NCBI GenBank assembly: GCA_012934845.2
Contig: WNNJ02003236.1
Span: 1-64,000, forward strand
DNA: 64,000 nt
From: Pomphorhynchus laevis
Taxonomy: Eukaryota; Acanthocephala; Palaeacanthocephala; Echinorhynchida; Pomphorhynchidae
Direction of reading: 5' to 3'
Positions 52,820-64,000 of the stretch are shown one piece after another (within the stretch, counting starts at the first letter, position 1; the number at the start of each line of letters is the position of its first letter). A model generated the notes under the pieces. That model was not told where the DNA came from, did not search any database, and saw nothing but the letters and a program-made list of their open reading frames with translations. The position numbers and the translations under genes were made by a program.

Positions 52820-55150
52820 ATATATTTATATAGTGATCTTGTTTCGTACAGGATCTTCATGATCCTGTACGAAACAATCGATATATAATCGATAACTAGG
52901 CTATGAAGGATAACATTTATTTATTTAAAGTACAAACTTTTCGGATCTATGTTATCGTTCTTCAGTGTCCTTTTTTCTATCTTATAAGCATTCCTTATAT
53001 ATATATGAAATAGAATTAATGTCTAAATTTAAAAAATTCGACCAGGATCAATTTGGCGAATGTACTTTATGAAAACGACTTGTGAAAACGATTTTTGCAC
53101 CTCCAAAAATATGATTATAAAAAATATGATACATATTTTCATACAAAAATTTATTTTTGTGTTTTTATCTACAATTCATAATGCAATTAATTAAATTTAA
53201 AAGCATACTATAAATATCGTTCAGAATTACATTCGGGTCAAAATTAAGTAGACCTAAAAGCGTTAGAGATTATAAATACAATCCTTTGAAGAGGGCTGCT
53301 CTATTATTTAATACAGTACTTGCCTTTGCAAAGAAATGATGTGCTGTTTGTCAGTTTTTATTCTCCTGACTCCCATTATAACTATTCCGTGTGGTAGTAG
53401 CATTATATAGCTACTACCACACGGAATATAATCACCGGGATAGTATATAATACATCTTATAGTAGCATAGCATTACCAAGCATTTGATACTTTATTAAAT
53501 TGAATCACGTCTAATATCCTCGGGTGAGAATATTTTACAAATAAATGTTTTTTATTCGGTTGTAATTTGAAAACCAAATTCCCATTGAACAGTACAATAT
53601 TTTAAACATTTTGACAAATAGCCTTATAATGTATTACTTTAATAAAACAGGCTATCTAATGTATTAGAAGGCCTAAAATGACTTAGCCATGCCGATAACT
53701 AATTCACATGAGGATCTTGGTATTTGGATATAAACTTTTAAAAAGTTGTCTGCCCACCGGCTGTGTCCAGAGGTTAAAAAATATGTGACCGAATTTATCG
53801 ACCTTCGCTTATAAACAATAATTTCTTTTACTATGAGATCATATAATAGTATATTATTAATATACCTGTCAGACATCGTGATGTCAGACATATCGGCCTT
53901 GTAAAACAGGGCGTGCGACACTCCATGTTACTATAATTATAAGCTTTGCTCCATCATAAAAGAAGTGTTTCTATTGGAATTCAAATTGACAATATGCGAC
54001 GTTTTTTAACATCAGTTTTATTGAATTTGCGATTGATGACGAAAATCCGATATTCACTGCTGTAACATCATTTCTTTAAGTTCAATGAAAACATATCTGT
54101 ATCATGTTGACTTGCTTAACATGTAATATACTAAAATGACATTGATCGTATATGTTGACGATTTGTTTAATTAAATATTCCCAATTTGTGTGAATTTTCC
54201 TACATCAATTCCCAAAGGACCCCACTATATTACGAGGTTTAAGTTTACCATATATGTTTGACGTTATATATGATATTTGATCAGCCAAGTCAGGGTAATA
54301 ACTTTAATGTCTAATTTTAAGCCAATCTTAATAAAAATTGAATCAGTCTATCGGAAATCATGTTCAATCGACGAATATGGCGGCAAATATATTCCGAAAT
54401 GATGATATTCGATGCAATGTCCTGAAATTTAACGATGTTGAGACTAATAGCAACTCTAAGCATAATCAGATAGGCAATTGTACCCGATAAACCGAGCATA
54501 TTCCATACAAGTGCAAGATCACATAGAGCTACTTTCGCATAATTTGAGCAATACTTATAGTGACTGCTTTAGAGACTAATAAGATTTCAACATCGATTAT
54601 GCAAAAACAGCGAGTAACTTTTGATCGATCAAGCTGTGTGATATTCGCTAATATATCTGACTCAACTTCTACTCGAGTATATCTGAAATGAGTTCATTTC
54701 CGTAGTCGTGAAGGTGAAAACATCAGTTTGTTAAAAATGATTATCACATCATCTGAAGAAGCTTCGATTTTACTTTCACGTGGCATAATGTTAAAGGGTC
54801 GTAACGTTCACATATTAAGCAATTTATAAGGCAATGAAAACAAAAGTCTTGCGAAGGCTAAAAAGAAATACAAGAGCGTTAAGCCTCTGGAGAAATAAAC
54901 CTTTGCATACGGGATTTTCAGATGGAACCCCATGAAGCATGGGGTTCATGTTTCATGTTCATGTACATGAAACATGAACATGGGGTTGAATTTCATGCTT
55001 ATGGGGTTCCACCCAACCCCATGTTCAGTGGAACCCCGTCTGCCTTACCGTGAATCGAGATAATTATGAATGTCAGTTAATTTTAAAGAAGTCAGTCAAT
55101 CAGGTGACTTAAAAATGCGTGCTACCTCTCATTCAATCTTGGTTATTCTA
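52820..55150. other. No gene recognised; short hairpins and palindromic words
   Basis: 52839-52877 is a perfect 17-bp hairpin (TTGTTTCGTACAGGATC, 5-nt loop). 53384-53427 is another 17-bp hairpin (ATTCCGTGTGGTAGTAG, 10-nt loop). 54925-55035 is a shuffled array of GGAACCCCAT and CATGTTCATG in both orientations. 53673-53921 and 54317-54499 (minus) are open frames with no recognisable family; the second is hydrophobic. Confidence 0.5.
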
Positions 55151-55179
55151 ACTTGCGCGGCTTACTTTGTAACTTAGAT

Positions 55180-57230
55180 GAGTTTCGATGCTGTGTGAAG
55201 TCATCAAATTATATTGTTTTTGCAATTCTGAAACTTGGCTCCATTATAGTATCATTAAAAGTCTAGTTAGAGTATATAGTTATCGTTTTATTCATGTAGA
55301 CAGAGCACCGCATCGTATGGGTTATGGAGTTGCTTTCCACATTAAATCTAACATCACTGTGAATATTGTTACGGACACTTTAATTCGTGTAAAACTTTTG
55401 AACTTTTATTTGCAAGTTTGTCAGTAGTACATGAACAGTTCACTCTTGGTGTTCTATATCAAATGCATCAAGTTACGGTCTGGACGAGAAATTTCGTGTT
55501 TTAGTAAAACGTGCATTAAATGGTACTAATTTTTGCATTTTAGTCGAGGACTTTAACATTCCCTGAGCAGGTCGGATGTTCAGCTGATGAGAAACTTTGG
55601 AAATTTATAGGTGAAGTACTTCAATTTATACAGCATATGAATTTTTCCATGAGGTTACCTTCCACACATTCTTCAGTTCTCGATATTATCGTTTCACGGA
55701 CGATTAACTACATATATAACCTTTGCTTTGAAGCTCCAATCGAGGCAGTGATCACTGCGTTTTAAGGTTTATTGTTAATATACAAGGTAGTCGAATAGGC
55801 AACGACGCTGAGCCTGTATTATCAAAGCGCATGTAGCATGCATCGTGTGAAGGAATCTCATCTTTTAGAATATGCGTCATGTAACGTTTGGCAATTCTAG
55901 TTACGATGTTAATAAACGTTGACAGTCAATTCGAGAATTATAATAATGATATCAAATCATTTCGTTTCAAGAAAACAAATATTGCAGGAATCCACGAATT
56001 GATCAGGCTAATTAATTAGGTAAGGTGAAATATCATCTGAACCAGAAGAGCCAAATCGGTTAAGCCTAGTGATTAGGTGCAATATTTCAGATGCACTGAT
56101 TGGCTTAACGAGATTCTGAGTAATATTGTGAATGGGATACCATTTTAAAGAGTAATTTCATTTCGTTTCAAGAAAACAAATATTGCCGTATAAACGAACT
56201 AAACCAGCACGGTTCGATGACGAATTGAAGACACTAATTAAGTATAGTAATGCATTATACGGACAATATCGTTTAGGTCCGTTATTTCGATCGGCATACA
56301 GTGCCTGTCGCAATCAGTAAATCAGAGCTCAATTTCGTAAGCACATAATCAAAGGATGTAAAATAACTGATTCGATTAATTCAACCCCAAAATATATTTT
56401 GGTCATATATTCGCGGAAATAAGTGTACAAGGCCTCTTATATCGTCTTTAAAGTGTGATAACCAGCTTGCTGATTTGAAGGCATATAATTCGGAAGCATT
56501 CACAGAATCTTTTATGCTCGGTGTAAATAACTCTACTATTAAACAGTGAGAATATTAGAAAAGAAAGCACGTTCATGTATAGGCGTTTTGTAGTTTCGCA
56601 ATCTTCTGTCTATGCAGGGCTGGCTCGATTATCGAAACTCATCTCCTGGTCCTGATTCGTTCTTTAAAATCCGTGCTAGCCTCGGTATTCACCTAATTGT
56701 TTCAAATGTCAATTGATAAATGCGAGGCTTTTAAGAATGACATGTACAATCCTAAACATTATAGACCTGTGAGCTTAACAAGTGTTGGTAGTAAAATTTT
56801 TGAACGCCCTATCTATAAATATGTAGAGCACTTATTGCGCCAGTCGAACCAACTAGATCCACATCAGTATAGATTCACCGTTGGAAGATCGTGCTTATTT
56901 AATTTACTTTGTGCTAGAGAAGCATGGGTCAATGAAGTGTCTAATGATTATGCAGTTGATTATGTCTTTATTGACTTTAGTAGAGAATTCGACCGTATAC
57001 ATCATGAAAATCTTATCAAAGTGCATGTATACTGTAATATAGATCTAATAGTCGTTAATTGGCTTTACATTTCTCACGAAGTCTTCTTATCGTGCTTGTA
57101 TGAGATCAAGCCTTGTCATCACCTCGTTCAGTTGCATCAAGTGTACATCAATGTACTGTTTTTGGCCCATGACTTTTAATATCTACCTAAATACGTTGAT
57201 AAAACAATTGCATTGTCCGTATTCCGCTTT
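55180..57230 (+). mobile_element. LINE A: Jockey/CR1-type retrotransposon, broken
   Basis: 55210-55370 encodes ETWLHYSI and FIHVDRAPHRMGYGVAFHIK of an apurinic-type endonuclease. DFNIP is at about 55548. SDHCVLRF, the catalytic SDH, is near 55752. 56730-57050 gives YNPKHYRPVSLTSVGSKIFE and DYVFIDFSREFDRIHHENLI, palm motifs 1-3 of the reverse transcriptase (D replaced by E in AFD). Near 57130 an SGV(P)QG-like motif survives in another frame. It stops where LINE B begins. Stops and shifts throughout, so inactive. Confidence 0.88.
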
Positions 57231-59824
57231 TGCCGAAAATCTCGAATGCTGTTTTTCATTGAAACCTGGTTGAATTGTAATATTCTGGATTCCGAAATCG
57301 GTATTCACGGTTATACGATAGTTCGCTGAGATCGAAAAATCTCTAGAGGTGGCGGTGTAGCTGATTATATACGTGACAATCTTGCTTATAACGTAATAGA
57401 GTCATATTTTGACGATTATGGAAATAAGCTTTTGTGGATTGATGTGACGGAGGAACGAGGTGAAGTCTATCGCGTTTGTATTGTTTATCGTAGTCCTCGT
57501 TCAAAAACACTACTCATCATCAAGTCGTTGAACCATCACTGTTCCGACGATGTGGATACCTTAATCTGCGGAGATCTTAACACTCCAAATATCGATTGGG
57601 TCTCTTATACCGCGATCCAGGGGTGTGATGAAGAATCATTAGCCTTACTTGATGTATTCAATGAGCTCACACTGCTAGCTTGTCCATTGTAATACTCGTA
57701 TCCGTAATAAAAGTCATTCCCTGCTAGATTTATGCATATGTTCCAATGATTATGTCGTTGAGTCATTAAGCTGCGGTCCGCCATTAGGCTCCAGAAATCA
57801 CTGCACTTTACGGATCATCCTACCTGGTCATATTTCGCGTCTGGTCAATTTTAAGAAAACGATTGGTGTTATGAATGCGGATTACGATACAATTGGTGAA
57901 ATGATAAGTCTAGTAAGATGGCCTTGTGCTAGAACAGTCGGTGTTTATGTGGCCTGGTCGTTCCTCCACACAATATTAATTAATCTACTTCACGCCTTTT
58001 CACCATGCGTAACACGTAAATTACAATCCTCCAAACCCAAATGGTTTGACAGTGAGTTGAAGCGAGCTGTCAGAGAACGTGATCATGCATTCCTACTATT
58101 TAAGCGTGAACTCGGATCCTTCAGATTTTATACTACCATTCGCAACAGAGTGACTTCTCTTAAACGTTAGAAGAAGCATCAATTCATTGCTGTCATATGT
58201 TCCTTGTCTCATATTTATCGAAAGACTTTTATAACTACTTAGCAACCGTAAGAGAGTATCGTCGTCAATTAACTGTTTTGTTGATGATGAGCGAAAATCG
58301 GTTTATCCTATTTATATTACCAATATCCCTGCCAAAAACTTTTGTCTCACTCGCAATCGATTTCCCTATGTGATTATAACATTACGATATGCAATTCTTC
58401 TCTCCGGAACTATGATTTTAACCTCTACTGTGACCCGCTCGATGTTTTTAATATCTTATTGAAGCTACCGGCTAAAAATAGTTCAGGTCATGATGGTATT
58501 CCTAGTATATTATTACGCAAGGTTGCATCGAATATATATCTTCAGCTTTTTTATATTTACTACTGGTCCTTGAGAACTGGCATAGTCCCAGATATGTGGG
58601 AGAGTGCATTAGTCATTCCAGTTTTCAAAAAGGGGGATAAGGTAAATCCTCAAAATTATCGGCTAATAAGGTTCACGTGTATTGCTTGCAAGGTGATGGA
58701 GAAACTTATCCTGAGGTATCTCATTTGGACAAATTTAATATTTTGTCTAATAAACAGCATGGTTTTAGAAAACATCACTCCACTTCAACTAATCTAACAT
58801 TAGCTCGCGAAAGCTGGGCCGGTTTTGTCGAACAGGGGTGCCGGTTGATGTCGTCTTTGTTGATTTGTTCAACAACTTTTGGTCGGGTCGTTCATCCAAT
58901 TTTACTGTAGAAACTTGGAAATTACGGATTCTCAAAGCACGTTTGTCTCTGAATACGTGAATTCTTGAGTAGACGTACCTTTGCTTGCGAGTTGGTGAGT
59001 ATCTTTCTGAATGGTTTTATCTCACTCAAGGTGTTCCTCAAGGCTGTATCCTTAGTCCCACTTTGTTTAATATCTTCATCAACGAAATCGCTGAAAATGT
59101 TACATGCCAGTGCCTATCATACGCTGATGACATGAAACTGTGGTGCCCTTTATTTCGTGGTTGTTCTAGCTCTCCCCTACTACAATCAGATTTGGATAAA
59201 GTTAGTAGTTGGTGTTTATCACACGGCTTAATAATCAATGTTAATAAATGTCGACATACGAGAATTGGTCAATCCCGATTACCTTCCCTTTCTTACGGCA
59301 TTGAAAAATGCCGTAGAATTTTAGGATTTCTTCATCGAAACGTTGGACGATTTGAGCCAAAGGCTTTATGCATTGTATATTCGAGTCTCTTAAAATCACA
59401 TATGCTCTATGCATCTCACGCGACACACCCTCAACTGAAATCGGAATTGAGTGAATTCGACAACATTTTGAGAAGAGTCACACACTTGGTTCCGGCAATT
59501 CGCTCCATTCCTTATCCACTTAGACTAGAGGCGTTGGGTATAAGATCTTTTGAATGCGATCTGTTGATTGCAGATCTTACACTAGTGTGGATGTCGCTGC
59601 GCGTGCCTAATCACCCGTGTAAGCAACTGTTCTGTCTTCGTGAATCATCAATGTTAAGTGGACACGAGCTATGTTTGAAGCATCGCTCAAAGCACTGAAC
59701 AAATTGTACGACAGTTATGGATCGCGTCTGTAAACGATGAAATGGATTATCACCTGGTGTGATCAACAGCTCTTTTGATGTGCAATTCAAAGAACGCCTA
59801 AAGCTTGATCTCGTGAACTCTTGA
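57230..59824 (+). mobile_element. LINE B: Jockey/CR1-type retrotransposon, most complete copy, broken
   Basis: Endonuclease: FIETWL at about 57250, GGGVADYI, RVCIVYRSPRS, GDLNTPNIDW at about 57570; the SDH is changed to RNH. Reverse transcriptase: NSSGHDGIPSILLRKV (58478), DMWESALVIPVFKKGDKVNP, QGVPQGCILSPTLFNIFINE (about 59030) and SYADDMKLW with the catalytic YADD (about 59118). C-terminus: SPGVINSSFDVQFKERLKLD (about 59745), matching the usual end of ORF2 proteins of this group. The frame breaks at least at 57692, 58170, 58800 and 58910. The first 50-100 codons are missing. Confidence 0.92.
58985..59698 (+). pseudogene. LINE B reverse transcriptase, longest open part
   Basis: This is the longest uninterrupted coding frame in the window (about 237 codons). 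It holds palm motifs 4 and 5 with the YADD active site, the thumb and part of the C-terminal domain (LIINVNKCRHTRIGQ; FLHRNVGRFEPKALCIVYSS). It begins downstream of a frameshift, so it lacks the first catalytic Asp and cannot work alone. Confidence 0.9.
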
Positions 59825-59989
59825 TGTTTTTTTGTTTTTTTTTTTCTGTTTTATTTTGTTCGATGTGATGCTTCCTTACAAGCTTCTGCTCTCTTGAAAG
59901 TCGACATCTAATAATGACCTAAAGCAGCATGTCCATGAATTCACACGAATAAAAAACGAGTCCACATCACTTATGAACTTATGTCTATG

Positions 59990-61080
59990 AAAACACATCA
60001 GTGACGTCAAATACATCCACTTTAGACCTCCCTTAGGATTCAGCGATCATCTCGTGCTAATTATAGAACTGACTGTTCCAAAGACCCTCAAGGATCCAGT
60101 GCTGCTTGTTTTCCAGGATAAACGTGTACAAAACTGAGTACGCCACTATTGCCGCACTTTTGTCATATCATCAGTAGTTAGATCTATTTTCCGTATGCGT
60201 AACAATGGCATGGAACGACCTTTTGAGACGTGCTCGACACCTGATTAATATATTTTCACCTACCATTAACGTAAATACGAAATCAACGCAAGCAACTCAG
60301 TGGTTCGTATACTCTGTAAGACAGGTAATCAAAAAACGTAACATGGCATTTCGCAAATACAGAACTGGGCATGACACTTTAGAGGCTTACAGAGAAGCTC
60401 GAAACTACGAAACGTCAATAAAACGTAATGAACAATGGATATTCCTGAATAATCTGTTCCCAAATTCGCATTCACCCAAAGCGATTCTATTCATTTGTAA
60501 CCAAGCAGTGCAAAACGAGTCACGCTCAACTACAGTGTATATTGGATGATGCGGACAACTTGGTATGCGACCAAAAATCGATTGTTGATTTATTTGCAAC
60601 CGAATTTGCAATTGCGAACCCGTCGTCCATCATATAGAAAGTAACGTTCGGACCTTTCGAAAGTAACACCTCAGCTAATCCTAAAAATAAATGCCTAAAA
60701 ATTGTTCAACTGAACAATGTATTCTCAGAAGTAAGAAGACTTCCAAGAACTAATTCCTCTAGCATAGACAGCATACCGTCAATTGCCCTGCCTCGTCTGA
60801 AGAACCGCAATGGTGTGCCCGATCTATAAGAAAAGAAATAAATCTTGCTTATCGAACTACCGTCCAATAAGCCTTGCATGCATATCTTTTAAACTCTTGG
60901 AGCGGATAGTGCTTGCTGAATTGGAGACATTCATCAACAGAAAGGGAATTATTAATAATCAACAACATGGTTTCAGTAAACTAAGATCCTTTACGACAAA
61001 CTTAGTCACCACGAAACACAGTTGGATATCATCGATCGTTTGATCGAGTAGACCATTCAATCCTTATCGGTAAATTATAT
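59990..61080 (+). mobile_element. LINE C: fragment of a third Jockey/CR1-type element
   Basis: FSDHLVLIIELTVPK (about 60038) is the SDH end of an endonuclease. 60205-60480 resembles the segment between the endonuclease and RT (RKYRTGHDTLEAYREARNYE). 60810-61040 gives VCPIYKKRNKSCLSNYRPIS, LACISFKLLERIVLAELETF and NNQQHGFSKLRSFTTNL, RT motifs 1-2. It ends abruptly after the SWI block. It differs from A and B, so it is a separate insertion. Confidence 0.85.
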
Positions 61081-63160
61081 GACATTGAAGTGGACAAAAT
61101 TATATGACACTGAACATATTTAGGGATTTGTCTTATAAATTAATAATACACGCTAGAATTAGAGCGATTTTAAATATAATACAATGAAAATTTGTGTAAT
61201 TCTATTCGATGACTCAACCGATGAACTACTTAAAACCGGTTGTAAGAAGGATTATGACAGCAGGTCTTAAATGAATAAAACGTACCCAAATCAATATTTT
61301 TATAATTGGTGTATATAGTTATAATGAAATAGTTTTAAAACATTATAATTAAGCAACAGCGAAATGTTGACCATATCTAAAAATTGGATTCTAATGTACC
61401 GACATATAAGGTTATTCAATTGGTATTTAAACCGCACGGTTCTGATTACAAAAGAAAATAAAGGAACTATTGAACTATGGCATTTAGAAAATACACGTAA
61501 TTATTGTAGTAAAGAGCATTAATTTAAGCATATTTTTTAAATCCTTTAATATTGCGAAATAATTACGAAATAATATGTTAATCCCTATATTACGAATAGT
61601 ATTATAAATGACCGGCATATTTTCGACATATTTTGATGTATATGATGTTGAAATGTATTATTGAGATGTGTATGCTTTGAACATAATCTTACGTAATGAA
61701 GTAATCTCAAATAAAGTGTATCAGGTTTACGTCATTGAAATTTTCATTCCGAATAAAATACGAAACTGGTGATCATTGATTTTGGATTGATGTTAGCAAT
61801 CAACTCTCTGCATCGTCAATAAATTGACTAGTTAGGTTTATCAAATATGTTAGTTATTTAATAAAGAGTACATCAATGAGCACTATAAGTCAATATTTAC
61901 ATATATAATTTGTACTGTAAGCAAGGGTCATTACATTGCGATTCATATAATTCATATTGGACATCATTTGTAAAAACACTAATTACATTTAATAAAGAGT
62001 TACATAAATTTGATGTTTACGTCGTTTCCTACTTTATTACAAATTATTGATTTAATCTTAGAAGAGGAGTATCCAATGTAAGCTAGCCAACGTTGTGAAC
62101 ACATAGAATTCAATGATACTGGGAGAGTTATCCGTTATTTGACCAGGTACGTAATCCAATTTTGATATTAACGATTTAATTACAAACTGAAAGCTTTTGT
62201 TTACCGTGCTTGGTATAAGATATAATAAATTGATGTAATCACTAACCAAAGATGGCTACATTTAATTTTAATGCATATTTATTGTCGATAAAGTGGATAT
62301 ATATATCATCAACTACAAGAGTCTAATCTATCAATCTGAATTACCTAACTGCCAGCAGTAATAGTCAGACGGATATAGTTGTTAGGATAAGGTTCGATTG
62401 CTTTTGATTTTGATATCTAAATATCTTCCAGCATCCCTGCAACACACGAAACTCACCTACATTATCTTAGCTACACAAATTTTCCGCGTTCCATTATTTA
62501 CATCAACACCGCAAGATCCTCATCCATTTCATCATAAATAGTGAAGGATAATTGCACGTAGTATTTATCTCGTCCCGAATGAATGGTTCATCGACGTTCA
62601 ACGGTTTCAGTTTTGATTAATCTTTATCGTGATTTATAGTTGCATAGGCACGAAAATGTCAGAAATAGATGGCATTATGTTATTAAATTTCTATAACGAA
62701 TTTATAAATTATTGAAATTCACTTTTAAAAATGTTCAATTGACGCAAACTATCCAATATAATTTATAAATATTACCTAAAGCTGTTAAAAGATACATAAT
62801 TTCTCTTTTTATACATATTTTGTGCCGTTCGCACAATGGCGATGGGAAAAGTGCAAATATTCATTTCATCAGAGAAATTTAGTAAGAAAATTATTTTTAA
62901 AAATAAAAAAATATTTTTGTGGACAATGGATGTTCTATTGTCCACAGATATATTTTGTGGACACAAAATATATTTTGTAGATTATGAATTGCTAGTAGTA
63001 CATAAACCTCAGTGGTAAAATTGTCAATAACAGAAACGACTCTTCTAACTTTATACTGTCGGGAATAACATAATAGAATTCACTATTTAATATGTCACTT
63101 GGATGGCATCGTCTACGACAAAGAATTTTTCTTAAAACTGATAATAATACAAATTTATTT
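61081..63160. other. No gene recognised
   Basis: AT-rich sequence. 62268-62411 is a diverged relative of 51410-51552. 62928-62956 is a perfect 10-bp hairpin (TGTGGACAAT, loop 9), with a second one (ATATATTTTGTGG...CAAAATATAT) directly after. Open frames here are short and without family resemblance. Confidence 0.55.
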
Positions 63161-63167
63161 AACGTGG

Positions 63168-63700
63168 CAAATGCGTACCAGCTGCACGCTTACAAGTCCT
63201 TTTAAGAAAAAATTAAACAGTCAAGCAGATAAATTGTTTAAATTGGATCGGATTTGGCGTTTAAAGCACGGCAGGGAAGTTGATTGGCGTATATGAATGG
63301 GCAGATGATTCCACGATAGAGGAGCAGCCACCAGGAAGGAGCGGAGTCCAAAGGAGGTAGAGTAGTTTGGGACATGTAAAAGAAGGGAATTACAGGAACG
63401 CAAGGAACAGTAAACATGACGAGAATTATCAAGAAAAAGAAAGTTGAGAAATTAAGGGGTATGATAAGTTACAAGGCAGAAAGTTACATGAGTTATAACT
63501 TATATGATAAGTTACATAAGTTACATGCTCCTCTTTTGTGGAATCATCTGCCCATTTATATATGCCAATCAATCTCCCTGCTGTGCCGCAAACGCCAAAT
63601 CCGATCATATTTAAACAATTTAAGTAATTTACCTGTATGACTTTTGATGTGTTTTTGTTAGTTAGTGGACTTATAAGCGTGCAGCTGGAACGCATTTGCC
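63168..63700. mobile_element. Inverted pair of CR1/L2-type LINE 3' ends
   Basis: The minus-strand copy (63168-63403) encodes FLVAAPLSWNHLPIHIRQST and then CFKRQIRSNLNNLSA. The plus-strand copy (63527-63700) encodes LWNHLPIYICQSISLLCRKR then QIRSYLNNLS. Both continue into the same 3' sequence (GGACTT(A/G)TAAGCGTGCAGCTGG, CGCATTTGCC). APxxWNxLPxxIRxSxSLxxFKxxL is the conserved end of ORF2 in these LINEs. The two copies face each other across about 120 bp. After the plus copy, GGGGCAAATGCG follows as a small inverted repeat of the end. Confidence 0.8.
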
Positions 63701-64000
63701 CCTATTTAAGGGGCAAATGCGTACCCTTTCGGATGTCCATTCTATCATAAGCTAATGCTTTTAACAAACAACCGTCGATTCACATTACAACATATTAGGC
63801 ACAGAATGCACACATCTATAAAATTAATCGATCTGTGTCGAAAAGAATAATCGGTAAATCTCTAACCCAACTAATTCCTATTATGTCTACAAAACATCAG
63901 GTTTTAATCTTTAAACTCGTCTGGTAATAACTTATCTTATTATAGGGAAGCTTAAATTACCAAGATTAAACTCGCCAGCTCGGCCAATTTGATGCTAAAA
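63701..64000. other. Right edge, nothing recognised
   Basis: AT-rich, with no coding signal or repeat shared with the rest of the window. Confidence 0.5.

Overview
This window is nuclear DNA from a strongly AT-rich animal genome. The evidence is a split protein-kinase gene with GT-AG introns, a metazoan-type set of decayed transposons (hAT, Penelope-like, and several non-LTR LINEs), and long stretches with no coding signal. The kinase exons read cleanly in the standard code. Some introns are tiny (about 50 nt) and others reach 12 kb. This would suit a flatworm or another lophotrochozoan, but the sequence alone does not fix the phylum.

The one clear host gene is a protein kinase N (PKN/PRK) gene on the minus strand, covering 1357..42188. 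I placed 14 internal exons. Their phases join without a break, giving 2706 nt or 902 codons. They encode, in order, an N-terminal piece, three HR1 repeats (Rho-binding coiled coils), a C2-like domain, a serine-rich linker, and the kinase domain from the glycine loop to subdomain IX. The first coding exon (upstream of 42188) was not found. The 3' exons (rest of the C-lobe, turn motif and tail) lie beyond the left edge.

The introns are packed with repeats. 1-7.5 kb: a fold-back repeat split by a decayed hAT transposon, and a SINE-like element with an RTE-type LINE 3' end. 9.9-12.7 kb: five copies of a short repeat resembling Penelope-type 3' ends, and a tRNA-like sequence. 17.4-18.4 kb: a fold-back element of about 490 bp with extra copies. 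20-21.6 kb: short hAT-type elements and a Penelope-like reverse transcriptase fragment. 25.8-33.4 kb: a possible PH-domain relic, a GC-rich block inside AT-rich inverted arms, and a family of about 265 bp. 37.3-37.9 kb: a 643-bp segment that recurs, apparently unchanged, at 45.3-45.9 kb. 41.5 kb: a palindromic element.

Right of 42.2 kb there is no recognisable host gene. The region holds relic elements: a FLYWCH-like fragment at 44.4 kb, Penelope-like RT at 46.3 kb, an unassigned coding-like block near 48.5 kb, an approximately 360-bp tandem unit with a head-to-head partner at 51.8-52.8 kb, three broken Jockey/CR1-type LINEs at 55.2-61.1 kb, and an inverted pair of LINE 3' ends at 63.2-63.7 kb. 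A recurring theme is perfect short inverted repeats with tiny loops, which suggests frequent fold-back (template-switch) events or an assembly artefact.

I found no rRNA, intact tRNA, CRISPR array or prokaryotic feature, and no complete self-standing new gene system.
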